DNA of 64,000 bases from Saccharum officinarum (GCA_020631735.1 CM036191.1:37679335-37743334); one strand, 5' to 3'. Numbered from the stretch's first letter, positions 32,384 to 44,436 are shown. Translations and numbers: made by a program. Notes: generated from the sequence alone by a model not told the origin.

Positions 32384-33940
32384 TGAATGTCATAGTCATC
32401 CCACAATAAATTATAATTTTAAAATTTTATAAAAATATTAAAAACAAAATAGATATGTAATATTCCTATTCTAATTTTTCATTAAAGTTCAATAGTTTTT
32501 TCTTCATGTTACAACGCACAGACATATTTGCTAGTAAAAATAAAAAGAGAAATAAAAGTAAAACTAGTCTACCAGAGGATTCAAACCCAAGACCTACTGT
32601 TTCAAAGAAAGTACTCTCCACCACTGCATCATATAGGTGTTTGTGATCATTGTGAAATTGTTTTTTTATTAAAAACATCAGTCCATTTGAGTCCAACTAA
32701 AAAGTATCCAACCGTCACAAGAATAATATTCTATAAAATAGAAAATCATGATATGAAAACCATAACAAGAATAGTATCCAACAAATCAGAAAAAAGGAGA
32801 AGACAAAGGAAAAACTCATGTAACAATATAAATTATATAAAATGGAAATATGAAAGAAAGAATAAAATAATAAAGTAACAATCAAAAGTAAATAAATAGA
32901 AGGAAAAATATAATACAGAGCATTACATAAAAAGAGCATAATAAAAACACAGAACATCACATAGATACTACTAGAACAACCTAAAATATACCATAGAACA
33001 TCTGACGAGTATTATATGAATACCCAAAGATAACCCTGAAATATCTCATGTATAAAAATGAACGCCACAAAATACATTTAGAACATCGCATATCTCATTT
33101 TTATTATTGCATAAACATCCCAAAAATAAAATAAAGAATAACATAACTAAAAAATAGTAAAAGCTAAAAACCATAAGGAAAAAGAAAAAAACCACGCAAT
33201 ATAGAAAATATTAAAAAATATCACATTATTTTTAAATAATCTAAAATATACCGTACAATATCTCATGGGTACCAAAGATAATCATGGAAAAATGCCATTT
33301 ATACTACATGGACATCCTAAGATACATTATAGAACATGACATGTACACATATATCGTAGGATATTCCATGTATACTACGTGAACACCACATGTATGCTAT
33401 GTGAACATCACAAGTACATCATAGAAACATCATATGTATACTACGTGCGCATGACAAAATAAATCATAGAACATCAGAAAATATATCACAGAATATTACA
33501 TGTATACTACATGAACATCACATATATGTGAAAATAAAAGGAGTAAAAGATAAAATTATTAATGTAATTAATTAGAGTAAAATAACAAAATACAAAGCAT
33601 AAATAACAAATGCTAAATATACGAAAAAATAAATAACTTAAATAAGAAAAGGATAAAAATTAAAAAGATCACATGTATACCTATGCAAAGATAAAATGAA
33701 AAAAATCTGCATGAAACATAAAAATAGAAAAGAGAAGTAATTAGAAGAAAAAAGAAAAATAAAAACATTAAAACATGAAAATAGAAAATGAAATAAAAAA
33801 TTGTTAATTATGGCAAAAGAAAAAATGAATAAAATAAAGATAAAAATATAGAAAAGTGAAAAGGAAGAATAAAAGGCGACCTAATAAAAGAAAATAGGAA
33901 AAATAAAATAAATGAAAGAACGGAAAAAAAGAAAAGGAAA
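32384..33940. other. AT-rich region with degenerate short repeats
   Basis: Very A-rich plus strand with no gene. From about 33000 to 33540 a motif like CATGTATACTACGTGAACATC recurs in degenerate form (33367, 33389, 33431 and 33499), giving loose repeats of about 25-60 bases. Long open frames on the minus strand reflect base composition. Confidence 0.5.
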
Positions 33941-34688
33941 ACCCGTGTGGCAGCCATACGGGTGGCCACCGACGCGGCATCGCGCCCCTCTACCGAGAAA
34001 ACACGCCGACTCGAAGACCGGGACAGGCATCCATGGCAAAAAGATATGGGCTTTGGGTCCGGCGTGCTCACCAGGGGCTTGGGGAAGGGCAGTGCGCGCG
34101 ATGCCAGGAGAGCTGGACGCCGTGACGCCCCTCGGCAGGGCGTGGTGAAACAGAGGCGCCGGTGCTGGGCAGCTTGGTGTCTCGGTAGTCGGTACATCTG
34201 CGTCGGTGATGTGCTGCAGCGCGGCGTCCGTGTGCGACGTTCACCGATATCGCGAGAGTCGTCGCGAAGGCCGGTCTGGTGGCGTCGATGGCTCCGAGGT
34301 GGGGCGGCTTAGTCTTGTTGCTCGGTTCGGCACTCGGCACGAGGGCCGGTCTCAGGCAGGAACTACACAGTTGTGAAGGGAAAAGGTTGAAGCTTTGGCA
34401 AGGATGCTGCTCACCGGTGTTCGATTGCTCGGCAGGGTGGCGGCCGCGGGGCTCGGCAGCGGGGTTCATCGAGGAGCCAGCTACCACTGCGTCGAGGCAC
34501 GGCGAGCCCGGGGTTCAGCGTCGGCATCATGGTCGCATCCCAGTCCCAGCTGAGGTGAGGCTTGCAGATGTTGCCATGGGTGGCGAAGACGGAAGGGAGA
34601 GAGCGAACAGGAGAAGTGGCCTGTGGCGGCCGCTGCAGGGGAACGGCGAGAGGGTGAGGCTGGTCGGGGTATTATAGTAGCACCACAG
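33941..34688. other. GC-rich island, no gene recognised
   Basis: An abrupt change from AT-rich to GC-rich sequence near 33940. Overlapping frames on both strands (33808-34197, 34068-34487 and 34279-34677) lack recognisable domains and look compositional. It could be a promoter or first-exon fragment of a host gene, but the sequence does not show this. Confidence 0.35.
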
Positions 34689-34691
34689 TTA

Positions 34692-34995
34692 GAGCACCTC
34701 CAGTGTACCGGTGAAATCGAACCGAGGGAGAAGAAAAGCGAACCGTGAACACTGGAGCACGCGAACCGTCGTTGTCAGAGTAGAAAGCGAACCACACAGA
34801 CGAGTCGAACTCTCCAGCATAAAATAATCAGCGTTGTACACACATGAGAAGAGAGAGACCAAATTGAGGGATGCAGAATCTTCCGCGTGGCACTTGCATG
34901 GTGAGTGGCGGGTCCTAGAAATCGATGCTCACACTGCACACATCGAACCATCTGACACTTGCATGCTCGGTTCGCTCTGCACACTGGAGCTGCCC
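34692..34995. mobile_element. MITE with TTA target duplication (GAGCACCTCCAGTGT ends)
   Basis: A 304-base element with ends GAGCACCTCCAGTGT and ACACTGGAGCTGCCC, which pair with two mismatches. TTA lies on both sides (34689-34691 and 34996-34998). The family resembles the GAGCATCTCCA-type grass MITEs. Non-coding. Confidence 0.8.
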
Positions 34996-34998
34996 TTA

Positions 34999-35214
34999 GG
35001 GTTCCTCGAGGAGGAGCGTCTTGCGGACGGTGGCCATCCTCGGTGGCCGCATCGCAGGGACACGCGGTGCGGGCAGGTGGCCAGGGTTTGGAACGTCCGC
35101 GCGACCAAGGCGCGGTCCGCGGCCGAGGTCATGCGGGAGGCATCCGAGGGGAGCGGCTTGGCTTCATCCGGGCGGAGCACGGAAAGCAGCAGCGCTGGAC
35201 GAGAAGAAGGAAGG
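34999..35214. other. Left flank of the chromovirus insertion, copy B
   Basis: GC-rich sequence open in several plus frames with no recognised protein. It ends in GAAGG (35210-35214), the left target duplication of the chromovirus. Confidence 0.5.
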
Positions 35215-35530
35215 TGTCAAGAACACACTGCAATTGCCTTCAGGCGGAGAAGATGAAGACGCCGTCCACGACATTGGGCCAAGACGAGGTGCACGTGAAC
35301 GGCGGCCCAACGTACGAGCCCAAGGCCCAGAGTGGGTGTGAGCACTGACGGCCAGGAGAGGTGTGTCCGAGTAGTATTTGTGCCATCCGGAGGGGAGAGG
35401 AGAGATTGATGAATGAACAGAATTGTAAACTCGCTTCTAAGCACTTCCTGTTCTAAGTGAGATTCATCCGAACTATCCTATCTCCCTTGCTTGCTGCTCG
35501 GTCCCTGCTCTACTCTAGATCCTGCTTACA
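35215..35530 (+). repeat. Chromovirus 5' LTR, copy B
   Basis: 316 bases from TGTCAAGAACAC to GCTTACA, preceded by GAAGG and followed by the primer site. Confidence 0.9.
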
Positions 35531-35532
35531 TT

Positions 35533-35544
35533 TGGTATCAGATA
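35533..35544 (+). other. tRNA-iMet primer binding site of the chromovirus
   Basis: TGGTATCAGATA, two bases after the LTR. The first ten bases match the usual TGGTATCAGAGC. Confidence 0.85.
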
Positions 35545-35753
35545 TCCGTCGATTCCTCCTCCCGCTTCCTTAATTTCTGCCTGATTTCGTCGATCTCTTG
35601 CAATCGCTTCGGGTTACTACAGTCCGGTCGAAGGCAATTCAATTTGGATTCGCGTAATTCCCCAGCACGTGAGAGGTCCGATTCAGTCTTGTCTCGCCAA
35701 TCCCCACCGCCGCTACCATCGCCGCCGCCACACACGTGTTTCGCAGGGGCGCG

Positions 35754-36960
35754 ATGAATCCTGATTCGAAGTTGCTCCTGGATGAGATGCATCGCCTCTT
35801 CAAGGAGCAGAAGACGCAGATCGACAAGCGGTTCGCCGAATCGGATCGCAAGCTTGACGAGCGCTTCACCGACAACAGCCACAAGCTTGACATCTGATTC
35901 ACCGAGGTCGACGACAGCATCACCAACTGCATTGCCAAGTTCGACAACACCATCACCAAACGCCTCGCCGACTCTGATCTGAACTAGGAGCGGCGCATCA
36001 CCGACTCCGAGCTCAGCCAGTCCGCACTCATCGCCGATGTCGACAAGCGCCATGCGGATGCGGTCAGCCTCATCGCCAAGTCGGCTAGAGCGTTTGAAGC
36101 CTGGCACCAGGAGTCAGAGGGCGCGGTCGACGGCCTCAAGCTTAAGGTCAACAAATTGACCAAGTACTGGGATCGATCCTTCCTCGACCAAGCTGCGGCT
36201 TCGACGGGAGTGATCTCCTTTGCACCACCTATGTCGGAGCAGACCGCCTCGCGCTCACCTGCCAGCAATACGGCTGCTCGGCCCAGCGGGCACCACGTCT
36301 TCTCGACTACATGGGCGGATGGCATTGGGGAGACTTCTCCTCAATCCCATTCCCCGGCCAATGGTATGCAACTTACTCCACATGTTGGTACATCTATGTT
36401 GCATGGAGTTGTTCCTGAAACCCAGACTCATGATTCAACCACTGAAACCCACCACAATGCCAATCACCACAATGACAATGGTCGCCAGCCTAAGCTCAAT
36501 TCTCCTTTCTATGAGGGTGAAACCACACGCTTATGGATTTCCCAAGCTGAAGATTACTTTGAGATGTATGATGTACCTCCTCGCCGGTGGGTCAAAGTCT
36601 CCCGCATGCACTTTCAGGGCGCTGCTGCTTGTTGGATTGAGTCCCTCGAGCAACTTGATCATATCCCTTGGCCTGACTTCTGTAAACTTCTCCATGATCA
36701 GTTCGGTCGTGACCAGCGTGTCAGATTGTCGCGCCAAATGTTCCACATCCAACAAAATTCCACGGTCACTGACTATGTTGAACGCTTTTCCACTTTGTTT
36801 GATCAACTCAAAGCCTACCAGCCAAAACTATTACACCACCAGATTTGTGGATGGCCTTAGGCATGATATTCGCATGGTAGTTGCTTTACAGCCTCCTTCC
36901 GATCTGGATACTGTGTACACGCTTGCCTTATTGCAGGAGGAGATGGCCGATTCCAACTAG
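35754..36960 (+). pseudogene. Chromovirus gag, copy B (stops and frameshift)
   Basis: The start chosen is ATG 35754, giving MNPDSKLLLDEMHRLFKEQK. An N-terminal region of heptad-like charged repeats (KRFAESDRKLDERF) suggests a coiled coil. The capsid-like part includes WISQAEDYFEMYDV, MHFQGAAACWIESL and LLHDQFGRDQRVRL, as in gypsy Gag. TGA 35895-35897 probably replaced an Arg codon and TAG 35985-35987 a Gln codon. A frameshift near 36820 moves the rest (FVDGLRHDIRMVVALQPPSD) to another frame, which ends at 36960. Confidence 0.8.
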
Positions 36961-37701
36961 AGGAGTGAATTCCACACTCATGATCATGGAACAAGCTTCA
37001 AGTCGGCAATGTGCATGGCTGTGCCTACAACAAGGCCATTGCCGATTGCTGCCGTTGCTGGGGACAAGCCGTTGGCCAAGGCGACAGCTCCTGATACTGA
37101 TGACAAGCTTTCAAAGCTGCACTCCTACAGGCGAGCCAGGGGTCTCTGTGACGTCTGTGCAGAGAAATGGTTTCACGGTCACAAGTGTGCAACAACTATC
37201 TCCTTGCAAGCAATGCAAGAAGTCTGGAATCTGTTTCAGCTGGAAGAAGTTCCTCACAATACTGAGGAAGAGCAGGATTCTCCAGTGGACCAGCCAGAGC
37301 ACCTATTTTTGGCCTTGTCATCTGATGCGTTGAGGGGTACCCAAGGCAGACAGACCATTCAGTTCCATGGTAAAGTTCAAGGTCTTCCTGTCACAGTGCT
37401 GATCGACTCCGGCAATTCGGCTTCTTTTCTGGCTGCGTCAGTTGCTGAACAATTACCCCAACTGCTTCGTACACTGCTGACGGCATCAGTAAAGGTCACC
37501 AATGGTCACTTGCTCCAGTGCACAGCAGCTGTATTTGGCTGCTGCTTTTCATTGGGGGATTACTAGTTTCAGCATGACCTCCGTATTCTGTCATTGGAAT
37601 CATATGATCTTATATTAGGCATTTATTGGTTGGAGCTCTACAGTCCAATGGAGGTACACTGGTAGGCCAAATGGTTGTCTATTCCTTACAAGGGTGACAC
37701 G
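36961..37701 (+). pseudogene. Chromovirus zinc knuckle and retropepsin region, copy B
   Basis: The frame at 37009-37566 contains the zinc-knuckle-like GLCDVCAEKWFHGHKC, whose Cys and His spacing fits Reina-type Gag, and then the protease motif LIDSGNSASF. Stops TAG 37564-37566 and the next one, about 100 bases on, match copy A. Confidence 0.8.
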
Positions 37702-38581
37702 GTGGTACTCCAGGGGCTAACATCCATCTCTCATACAGAGCTAGTGGTTCAACTTCTTGCAGTCGGAGCTCCAGACAGCAACCACGATGCAGTTCAGTTG
37801 CCTGATGATATTGCAGCCTTGTTGGCCGAATTTCCTTCTGTTTTTCAAGTCCCCAACTCTTTGCCACCCAAGCATGCGTGCGACCACGCTATACCGCTTA
37901 TCAGTGGTGCCACTCCAGTGAACATACGGGCTTACCGTTATCCACCCAACCTCAAGGATGAGATTGAGCGTCAAGTCAATGCTATGCTCAGTCAGGGTTT
38001 CATTCGGCCAAGCAAGTCACCTTTCTCTTTACCAATTCTGCTAGTGCGTAAAAACGATGGTTCATGGCGTTTCTACGTGGATTACCGTTACCTCAATGCC
38101 ATGACCGTCAAATATATTTACTCTATACCGGTGTTTGACCAGTTGGTTGACGAGTTGGGCTGGCCTCATGGTTCTCAGTGCTCGATCTCCATTCAGGGTA
38201 CCATCAGATCAGGCTGCAGCCCGGTGAAGAATATAAGACGGAATTCTCCACTCACACGGGCCACTTTGAGTTTTGTGTCGTTCCGTTTGGTACCACCGGA
38301 GCTCAGCAGCTTTCTAGGGCACCATGAATATGACACTGGTGCCGGTACTTCGCCGATGTGCAATAGTTTTCTTTGACGACATTTTAGTGTTCAGTTCATC
38401 TTACACAGAGCATCTGGAGCATCTGCGTCTGGTATTGCCCCTCTTAGCCAAAGATCAATGGGTCATCAAATTAAAGAAATGCAGATTTGCTCAGCAGGAA
38501 ATTCACTATCTGGGACACATCCTGAGTGCTCAAGGTGTTAGAACTGACCCAGATAAGGTGTCTGCTGGCCTACAGCTGTGA
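37675..38581 (+). pseudogene. Chromovirus reverse transcriptase, copy B (frameshifted)
   Basis: Same layout and breaks as 505-1384: fingers in one frame, the LDLHSGYHQ block in a second, and FFDDILVF in a third (38324-38581). Differences from copy A are single bases, for example KNDGSW for KKDGSW. Confidence 0.85.
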
Positions 38582-39292
38582 ACACACAGGAACTCCGCAG
38601 ATTTCTGGGTTTAGCTGGTTTCTATCGCAAGTTTGTACGTCATTTTGCCATACTTGCTCAGCCTTTGACTCAACTCCTTAAGAAGAATCAGCTGTTCATC
38701 TGGACAACGGAGCATCTAACAACTTTTGAAGCGTTGAAACAGGCTCTGTGCTCGGCACCGGTGCTTGGGATTCCTAATTTTAGTAAACCGTTTGGCATCG
38801 AGACTGATGCTTGCCAGGCAGGTGTGGGAGCAGTATTACTCCAGGATGGCCACCCATTGGCCTATGTGAGCAAACCCTTGGGACCGAAGACACAAGGATT
38901 GTCTATTTACGAAAAAGAATATTTAGCAATCTTAACTGCAGTGGAGCAGTGGCATTCGTATTTGCAATTGGCCGAATTCATCATTTTCACTGATTAGAAA
39001 TCCTTAATTCATCTCAATGACGAGAGGCTTAATACTGTGTGGCAATAACGAGTTTTTACCAAGCTTCTAGGCCTGCGCTATCGTATTGTGTACAAGAAAG
39101 GCATAGAGAACACCACACCTGATGCTCTGTCTCGACGTGTCCATGATGATGGGGTATGTTGTGGTATTTCAGTGGCTACCCCACAGTGGTGTACCGAGGT
39201 GGCGTAGGGCTACAATAGTGATCCTCAAGCACAAAACATCTTAGCCAACTTGTCCACTTCCACTGAAGGTTTTGGCCAGTTTATCCTGAAGG
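38578..39292 (+). pseudogene. Chromovirus RNase H and linker, copy B
   Basis: It carries NTQELRRFLGLAGFYRKF, ETDACQAGVGAVLLQDG, YEKEYLAI and FTD. Gln codon CAG 38842-38844 is intact here where copy A has TAG. The stop after FTD and the later stops are shared with copy A. Confidence 0.85.
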
Positions 39293-40229
39293 ATGGTATT
39301 ATCCGCCACAACGATTTTGGTGGGTAACAATGCTGAATTACAGCAAAACATCATCAGAGCCTTCCAGAGCTCACCGCTCGGGGGACACTCCGGCATTCCA
39401 GCTACAACCAAGCGCCTAAAGGAATTCTTTGCTTGGCCTGGTCTTCGGAAACATGTTGATATTTTCGTTTGTAGCTGCCCTACATGTCAACAAGCCAAGG
39501 TGGAGCATGTCAAGTACCCTGGACTCTTACAGCCTCTAGAAACACCGACATCTGCCTGGCAGGTAATATCATTGGACTTCGTTGAGGGCTTGCCTACCTC
39601 TCATGGTTTTGACTTGCATATTGGTTGTGGTAGATTTGTTTTCCAAGTATAGCCACTTTGATGCTCTTAAGCATCCATTTACTGCCTTGTCGGTCGCCAA
39701 ATAGTTCATGATGCATATCTATAAGCTCCATGGTCTTCCCATGCCAATCGTTTCTGACCGCGACAAAGTCTTTACCAGCATGTTATGTAAAAAGTTATTT
39801 CGCCTTGCTGGAGTGGAACTTCGGATGAGTTCTGCATACCATCCGCAGTCTGATGGTTAGATGGAGAGAGTAAATCAGTGCATGGAAACGGTTTTGTGGT
39901 GTTTTGCTAATGCAGCTCCTTCCAAGTGGTTTGACTAGCTTCATTTGGCCGAGTTCTGGTATAATACAACATGGCATTCAGCTTTGAAGCAATCACCTTT
40001 CTATGTGCTGTACGATTAGTCACCAAGACAATTGGGCATTGATGCAGCGTCGGCTTGCTCGGTTTCTGCTTTGGAGGATTGGTCTCAACAGAGAACACTG
40101 ATGCAGTCACTCATTCAGCAGCATGCCAAGAACTGTATGAAGATGCAGGCAGACAAGAAATGCACTGAGCGCTCCTTTGATGTTGGCACATGGGTGTATG
40201 TCAAGCTGCAGCCATACATACAATCATAA
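39293..40229 (+). pseudogene. Chromovirus integrase, copy B
   Basis: The HHCC region and core match copy A. Private damage includes a one-base insertion near 39614 (GACTTGCATA against GACTGCATA) and TAG 39702-39704, where copy A keeps CAG (2514-2516). Confidence 0.85.
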
Positions 40230-40614
40230 GTTGCCGCTCGCTCCAATAAAAAACTGTCATACAGGTTCTTTGGACCATATCTGATCACAGAGAAGATTGG
40301 CCCTATTTCTTGCAAGTTGTAGTTACCACCATCATCGACAGTTCATCCCATCTTTCATGTGTCACAGCTCAAGGGCGCTGTATCCGTAAGTCAATCCGTT
40401 GAACAATTAACAGACTCACTCGATGGCTTGTAGGTACTAGAACGTATTCTGCAGACGAATGTCGCCATGGCAAGAACTACTGTACACCTCCATGCATTGA
40501 TCTAGTGGTCCGGCTTATCACCATCACTGGCGACATGGGAGGACCTGGAGCAACTTCGGCAACGGTTCCCTCGAGCGCCAATTTGGGGGCAAGCTGGTTC
40601 TGATCAAGGGGGGA
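40230..40614 (+). pseudogene. Integrase C-terminus with chromodomain-like tail and polypurine tract, copy B
   Basis: It matches 3032-3417 and includes the LSYRFFGPYLI, WSGLSPSLATWEDLEQL and RQRFPRAP motifs. The polypurine tract AAGGGGGGA (40606-40614) directly precedes the LTR. Confidence 0.65.
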
Positions 40615-40691
40615 TGTCAGCAACACAATGCCATTGCCTTCAGGCGGAGAAGAAGAAGACGCCGTCCACGACAACACCGCTCTTGGGCCAA
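40615..40691 (+). repeat. Chromovirus 3' LTR, left part, copy B
   Basis: TGTCAGCAACAC through the GCCAA target duplication (40687-40691) of the nested solo LTR. Confidence 0.85.
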
Positions 40692-41699
40692 TGTTGGTAT
40701 AAATTAAATACACACAAGAAAATAAGGTATCCGCAAGCGCACAGATAAAACTACCGTTGTAGCACTTCACCAAGATTATCCCGGTTTTAATATCGAACCC
40801 AAAGGAACAGTAGATGAGGATAACTAAGTCTCTAAACTTAACCCAACTTCACAACCAAGGTCAGAAAATAGAGAGTATAAAGGAGACTACTAAGGACTGT
40901 TTAGTTCAAATCTCGATAAACTTTGCCTTCTATCGTTCTATCGTGTGCGATGTCTCATAAAGAACAAAATCAGAGTTTCTTCCCTACAAGCACTATTTGT
41001 CCTACCAAGTCCTATTAACGGGAGGTGGACTATGTAGGACTCAACGAAGCTATAAAAATCACCTTCACGATCTACCACCGATCTAGAAAATAGGGGGCAT
41101 TCACAAGTAACTCTAATCTAAGCACCACACTTACACTATGAATACTACTTCAATCATGGAGCTATCAAGATCAAAGCACTCAAAAGAGAGTTGCTGGCCT
41201 AGATTCTGGTGGGGATAGGAATTAGGGTTTCTGGCTCTTCAGCTCTTAGGATCTGACTTGGCTTCAGGGAGGGGGTGTAGCCCTGTATTTATAGCCTAAG
41301 GGTTGAATACGAGCCCTTGAATCAAACCGACTTGAGGTACAGTGGAGATGCATCCTATGAGACGGTAGAGGAAGACTCTGGAAGCTCGTGGGCGTTTTCC
41401 ACCGTGGCAGCTCGGGCGGCCTAGGGGTGGGGCCGGCCTAGGGTCCGTGCCCTGCCTCGGCGTGTCCTTTGGTGTCGCTTAGAACATTCCTGCGTAGTAG
41501 CCACGAAATTATCCCGCGATCTCTTTTGATATTTATGTCCTTATTGGCAGTTTTCTATGTAAATCCTGCTAAAAATATAAATTCACCAAAACTCATGGAA
41601 ACTGTCAGTTTAAACCTCCTATTCTATGATATTTATTCATTTTGATCATTTATGCAAGAAAGGTTGACGGTTTATGATATACTTTAACTACCATCAACA
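40692..41699 (-). mobile_element. Nested solo LTR with GCCAA target duplication, copy B
   Basis: 1008 bases from TGTTGGTA to ATCAACA, flanked by GCCAA (40687-40691 and 41700-41704). A minus-strand TATA-like CTATAAAT lies at 41287-41294. It lacks 219 bases relative to copy A, with TTGC microhomology at the join (41191-41194). It is the empty site for the array of copy A. Solo LTRs arise by LTR-LTR recombination that removes the internal part. Confidence 0.75.
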
Positions 41700-41951
41700 G
41701 CCAAAACGAGGTGCACGTGAACGGCGGCCCAGCATATGAGCCCAAGGCCCTGAGTGGGTGTGGGCACCGACGGCCAGGAGAGGCGTTCTGAGTAGTATTT
41801 GTGCCGTCCAGAGGAGAGAGGAGAGATTGATGAATGAACAAAGTTGTAAACTTGCTTCTAAGCACTTCCTGTTCTAAGTGAGATTCATCCGAACTATCCT
41901 ATCTCCCTTGCTTGCTGCTCGATCCCTACTCTACTCTAGATCCTGCTTACA
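41700..41951 (+). repeat. Chromovirus 3' LTR, right part, copy B
   Basis: From the duplicated GCCAA to the terminal GCTTACA, followed by GAAGG (41952-41956). Confidence 0.85.
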
Positions 41952-42524
41952 GAAGGGAGTAGGTGGGGAGGTAGGAGACGACACTGTTACGACGGCGTGG
42001 TGACGGGAGGGAGACGGAGTCTCAACGCACGGGTGCGGCTGCCAGGGCGTCCATTCGCTGACGTGTAGGGCCCACGGGAATGGCGTCTCCCTTAGTGCGC
42101 CGGTGTGGTGCGGGTGATGTGGGGGTGCAGCTGACCGTGGGTCCGAGCTGGCGGTGGCTTTGCTCCTTTGCGCGTGCCGCGGGCGTGAGTGCGGCAGTCG
42201 CGGCGTCTGCATGCCTGTGCAACGCACGTGTGAGACAGAGGAGGAGCAGGGCTGCGCTAGTGCTGGGCCAGAAGAGGAGGTAGGCGTGCGCAGGCCTGCG
42301 TGCTTGATGAAGGGGGTCGGGCCGCGCGACGAGCTGGGCCTCAGACAAGGAGGAGGACTATGTTAGAGTTGATCTCGGCTTACTACCGAGTCTTGTGGAG
42401 CCTAACAGCTATTTTGTAAGCTGGGCCCATGATCAGTGGGCTGATAAATAACTAATAGGCCTCGTCCTCGGTCCCGGGAGTTATAGGATGGAGTCACCTC
42501 TGATTAAAGAGTGACGTGAACTAG
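41952..42524. other. Chromovirus right flank, copy B
   Basis: Same GC-rich, non-coding-looking sequence as 24342-24914. Confidence 0.5.
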
Positions 42525-43149
42525 GCCCTGTTTGGATACAAAGTTTTTTTTACAGTTTTCGATTAATATCGGGGTTTTTTAAAATACCTAGGTATATGAA
42601 AGAATGAAAGTGTTTGGATGTAATTAAAACCACGGTTTTAGAAACTACAGTATTAATAAAATCACAGTTTTTTTTTGGAGTCTATAAAACTTGGTCCCAG
42701 ACCTCTTTATTTTTGACAGAGGTCGGAACACGCGGCGCGCTTCCACGCGCGTGTCTCATTTTCCCTTCGCGCTCTTTTTCTTTGCATGCGCAGTCATTTT
42801 TGTTTCCTTCTTTCCCTTTCATAGAACCAGGAAAAGGTATGGCATGGCAGTTACCAGATCCACGCAATAAGGATCAAGTTTGACTACTCATAGTTTCATT
42901 ACTGAAATAATAGACTTCTCATGCTATATAAAGAGCAGATGCCGTTATATTTGAACGCTTCCACGCAGCCGGACCATTTGAAATTGCCGGCAACAATACT
43001 ACAACAGCCAAACACATCAGGTGTCATGGTTTTTCTAAAACAGAGAAAAACTGTAGTTTTTAAATACTACGGTATTACATGGCTGTGGTCTTTAAAACTG
43101 TGGTTTCTAGATACTGCAGTTTCAGAATACTGCAACATCCAAACAGGGC
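42525..43149. mobile_element. Non-autonomous terminal-inverted-repeat transposon, copy B
   Basis: Copy of 24915-25539 with the same GCCCTGTTTGGAT ends. Confidence 0.55.
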
Positions 43150-43947
43150 TTAGTTCTAATCGAAAGCAGTTTTGTGCTCAAGGCCAGACACCCGCCATTG
43201 TCCCTCTGTTCCTCTGTTGGTGACGGCGTGTGCCTGCTAGCTGAGCAGGCACGTGGAAATTAGCTGGCCTTTGGACATCTTCGTCTAGAGGTCTGTGATA
43301 ACTAAGCTCGATTAAGCACTATGCACATGATTAGACGTTCCTGTAAGTAGGCTAATTAAGACCCCAAATAAGATTGTCTAACAGGCCAAAGGAGACGGGT
43401 GCCAAGCCAAAATTTGGCATCCAACCAAACGACGGGCAACATGGGTTAAGTAAATGGCCAAAATTCCACTTGGCTAGCTTGGGTACTATACACTAAACCC
43501 ACCCTAAAATAAACCATAATCGCAGAGAAGCACACAGGTGGCTGGCTAGCGCTTGACCTGGCTTCAGACCAGTCAGACTGTAGCTGTAGGGCTGTACTTT
43601 ACATGCTTGCAGAGCACATGCACATGGTACATCTGCAATCACTGAGATGGCACATCACCTGGATCAGTGACATGTCTGAAACGATGCCAGCATCAATGTC
43701 AAGTCACGCCATTGAGTATTAACTCGGCGGTGTCCTCCTGTCCGTCAGGAGGTCGCTGCAGTGGTTCGGCTGATTGTTTCTGCAGCTGCTGCTCATGTTG
43801 ATGTTGATTTGTTGGGAGACAAGAATATTGCTGAATGACTAGCTGATTCTGGCTGATAAGCTCAAGTGAACAGGGTCCATCGGCGAGGGTGTGCTCAACG
43901 CAGCTTGCCTCTAACTTGACGCCTTGACATTGTCACCACCACAGTAG
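43150..43947. other. Spacer with two empty MITE sites, copy B
   Basis: It matches 25540-26870 without the MITEs. The single TCA (43664-43666) and single TTA (43719-43721) are the unoccupied targets. Confidence 0.7.
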
Positions 43948-43964
43948 CACTACGAATCCACTTC

Positions 43965-44078
43965 GCTTTGGGAAGCCTCTCCCGCAAGCTTCTTCAGCTG
44001 CTCAGTGACGAATACAGGTTCCAGGAGGGCGGGAAGAAGCAAGTGCAGTGGCTCCACACTGAGCTGGAGAGCATCCAC
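43965..44078 (+). pseudogene. Fragment of an NLR coiled-coil (Rx_N) domain, copy B
   Basis: Same LGSLSRKLLQLLSDEY to HTELESIH stretch as 26888-27001, with the frame open to 44159. One residue differs further on (PRCWY for PQCWY). The fragment was present before the segmental duplication. Confidence 0.6.
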
Positions 44079-44436
44079 GTCCTTCCGGTTCAAATCCCCC
44101 GGTGCTGGTATTTGAATCGGCAGTACCAAACCGGCAGTGATGAGAGAGACCTACAGTGATGAGGTTTCCAAAGAAATAAAAAATGGGATGAATAAAGGGC
44201 TAAAAAAATTACAATTTTTTCAGTACTAGGAGAGACCCCACTAGGTATCACAAGCCCCTACACTCACAACTCACGCAATTGTTCGCGGCCGAGGGCCAAA
44301 CAACACTCGAACCCACGACCTCAGGCTTCGCACATTCATCCCCCTAACCACTCCACCCGTAGTCCATTTGGTATATTCGTCCTCCCCATTTTTTGTTCCT
44401 CTAATTTTAAAATGAGTATTTGGGCCCTAAACAAAT

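Larger units (their letters stand above)
35215..41951 (+). mobile_element. Complete but decayed Ty3/gypsy chromovirus, copy B
   Basis: Full layout: 5' LTR 35215-35530, primer site, gag, protease, RT, RNase H, integrase, chromodomain-like tail, polypurine tract (40606-40614) and 3' LTR (40615-40691 plus 41700-41951) split by a solo LTR. Target duplication GAAGG lies at 35210-35214 and 41952-41956. The two LTRs differ at more than twenty positions by eye, so the insertion is old. Domain order, 316-base LTRs and C-terminal tail suggest the Reina lineage. It cannot make proteins. Confidence 0.9.

Noticed and set aside
32715..32960. Minus-strand hydrophobic frame in the AT-rich block
   Set aside because: Low-complexity Phe/Leu/Ser-rich translation expected from A-rich plus-strand DNA.
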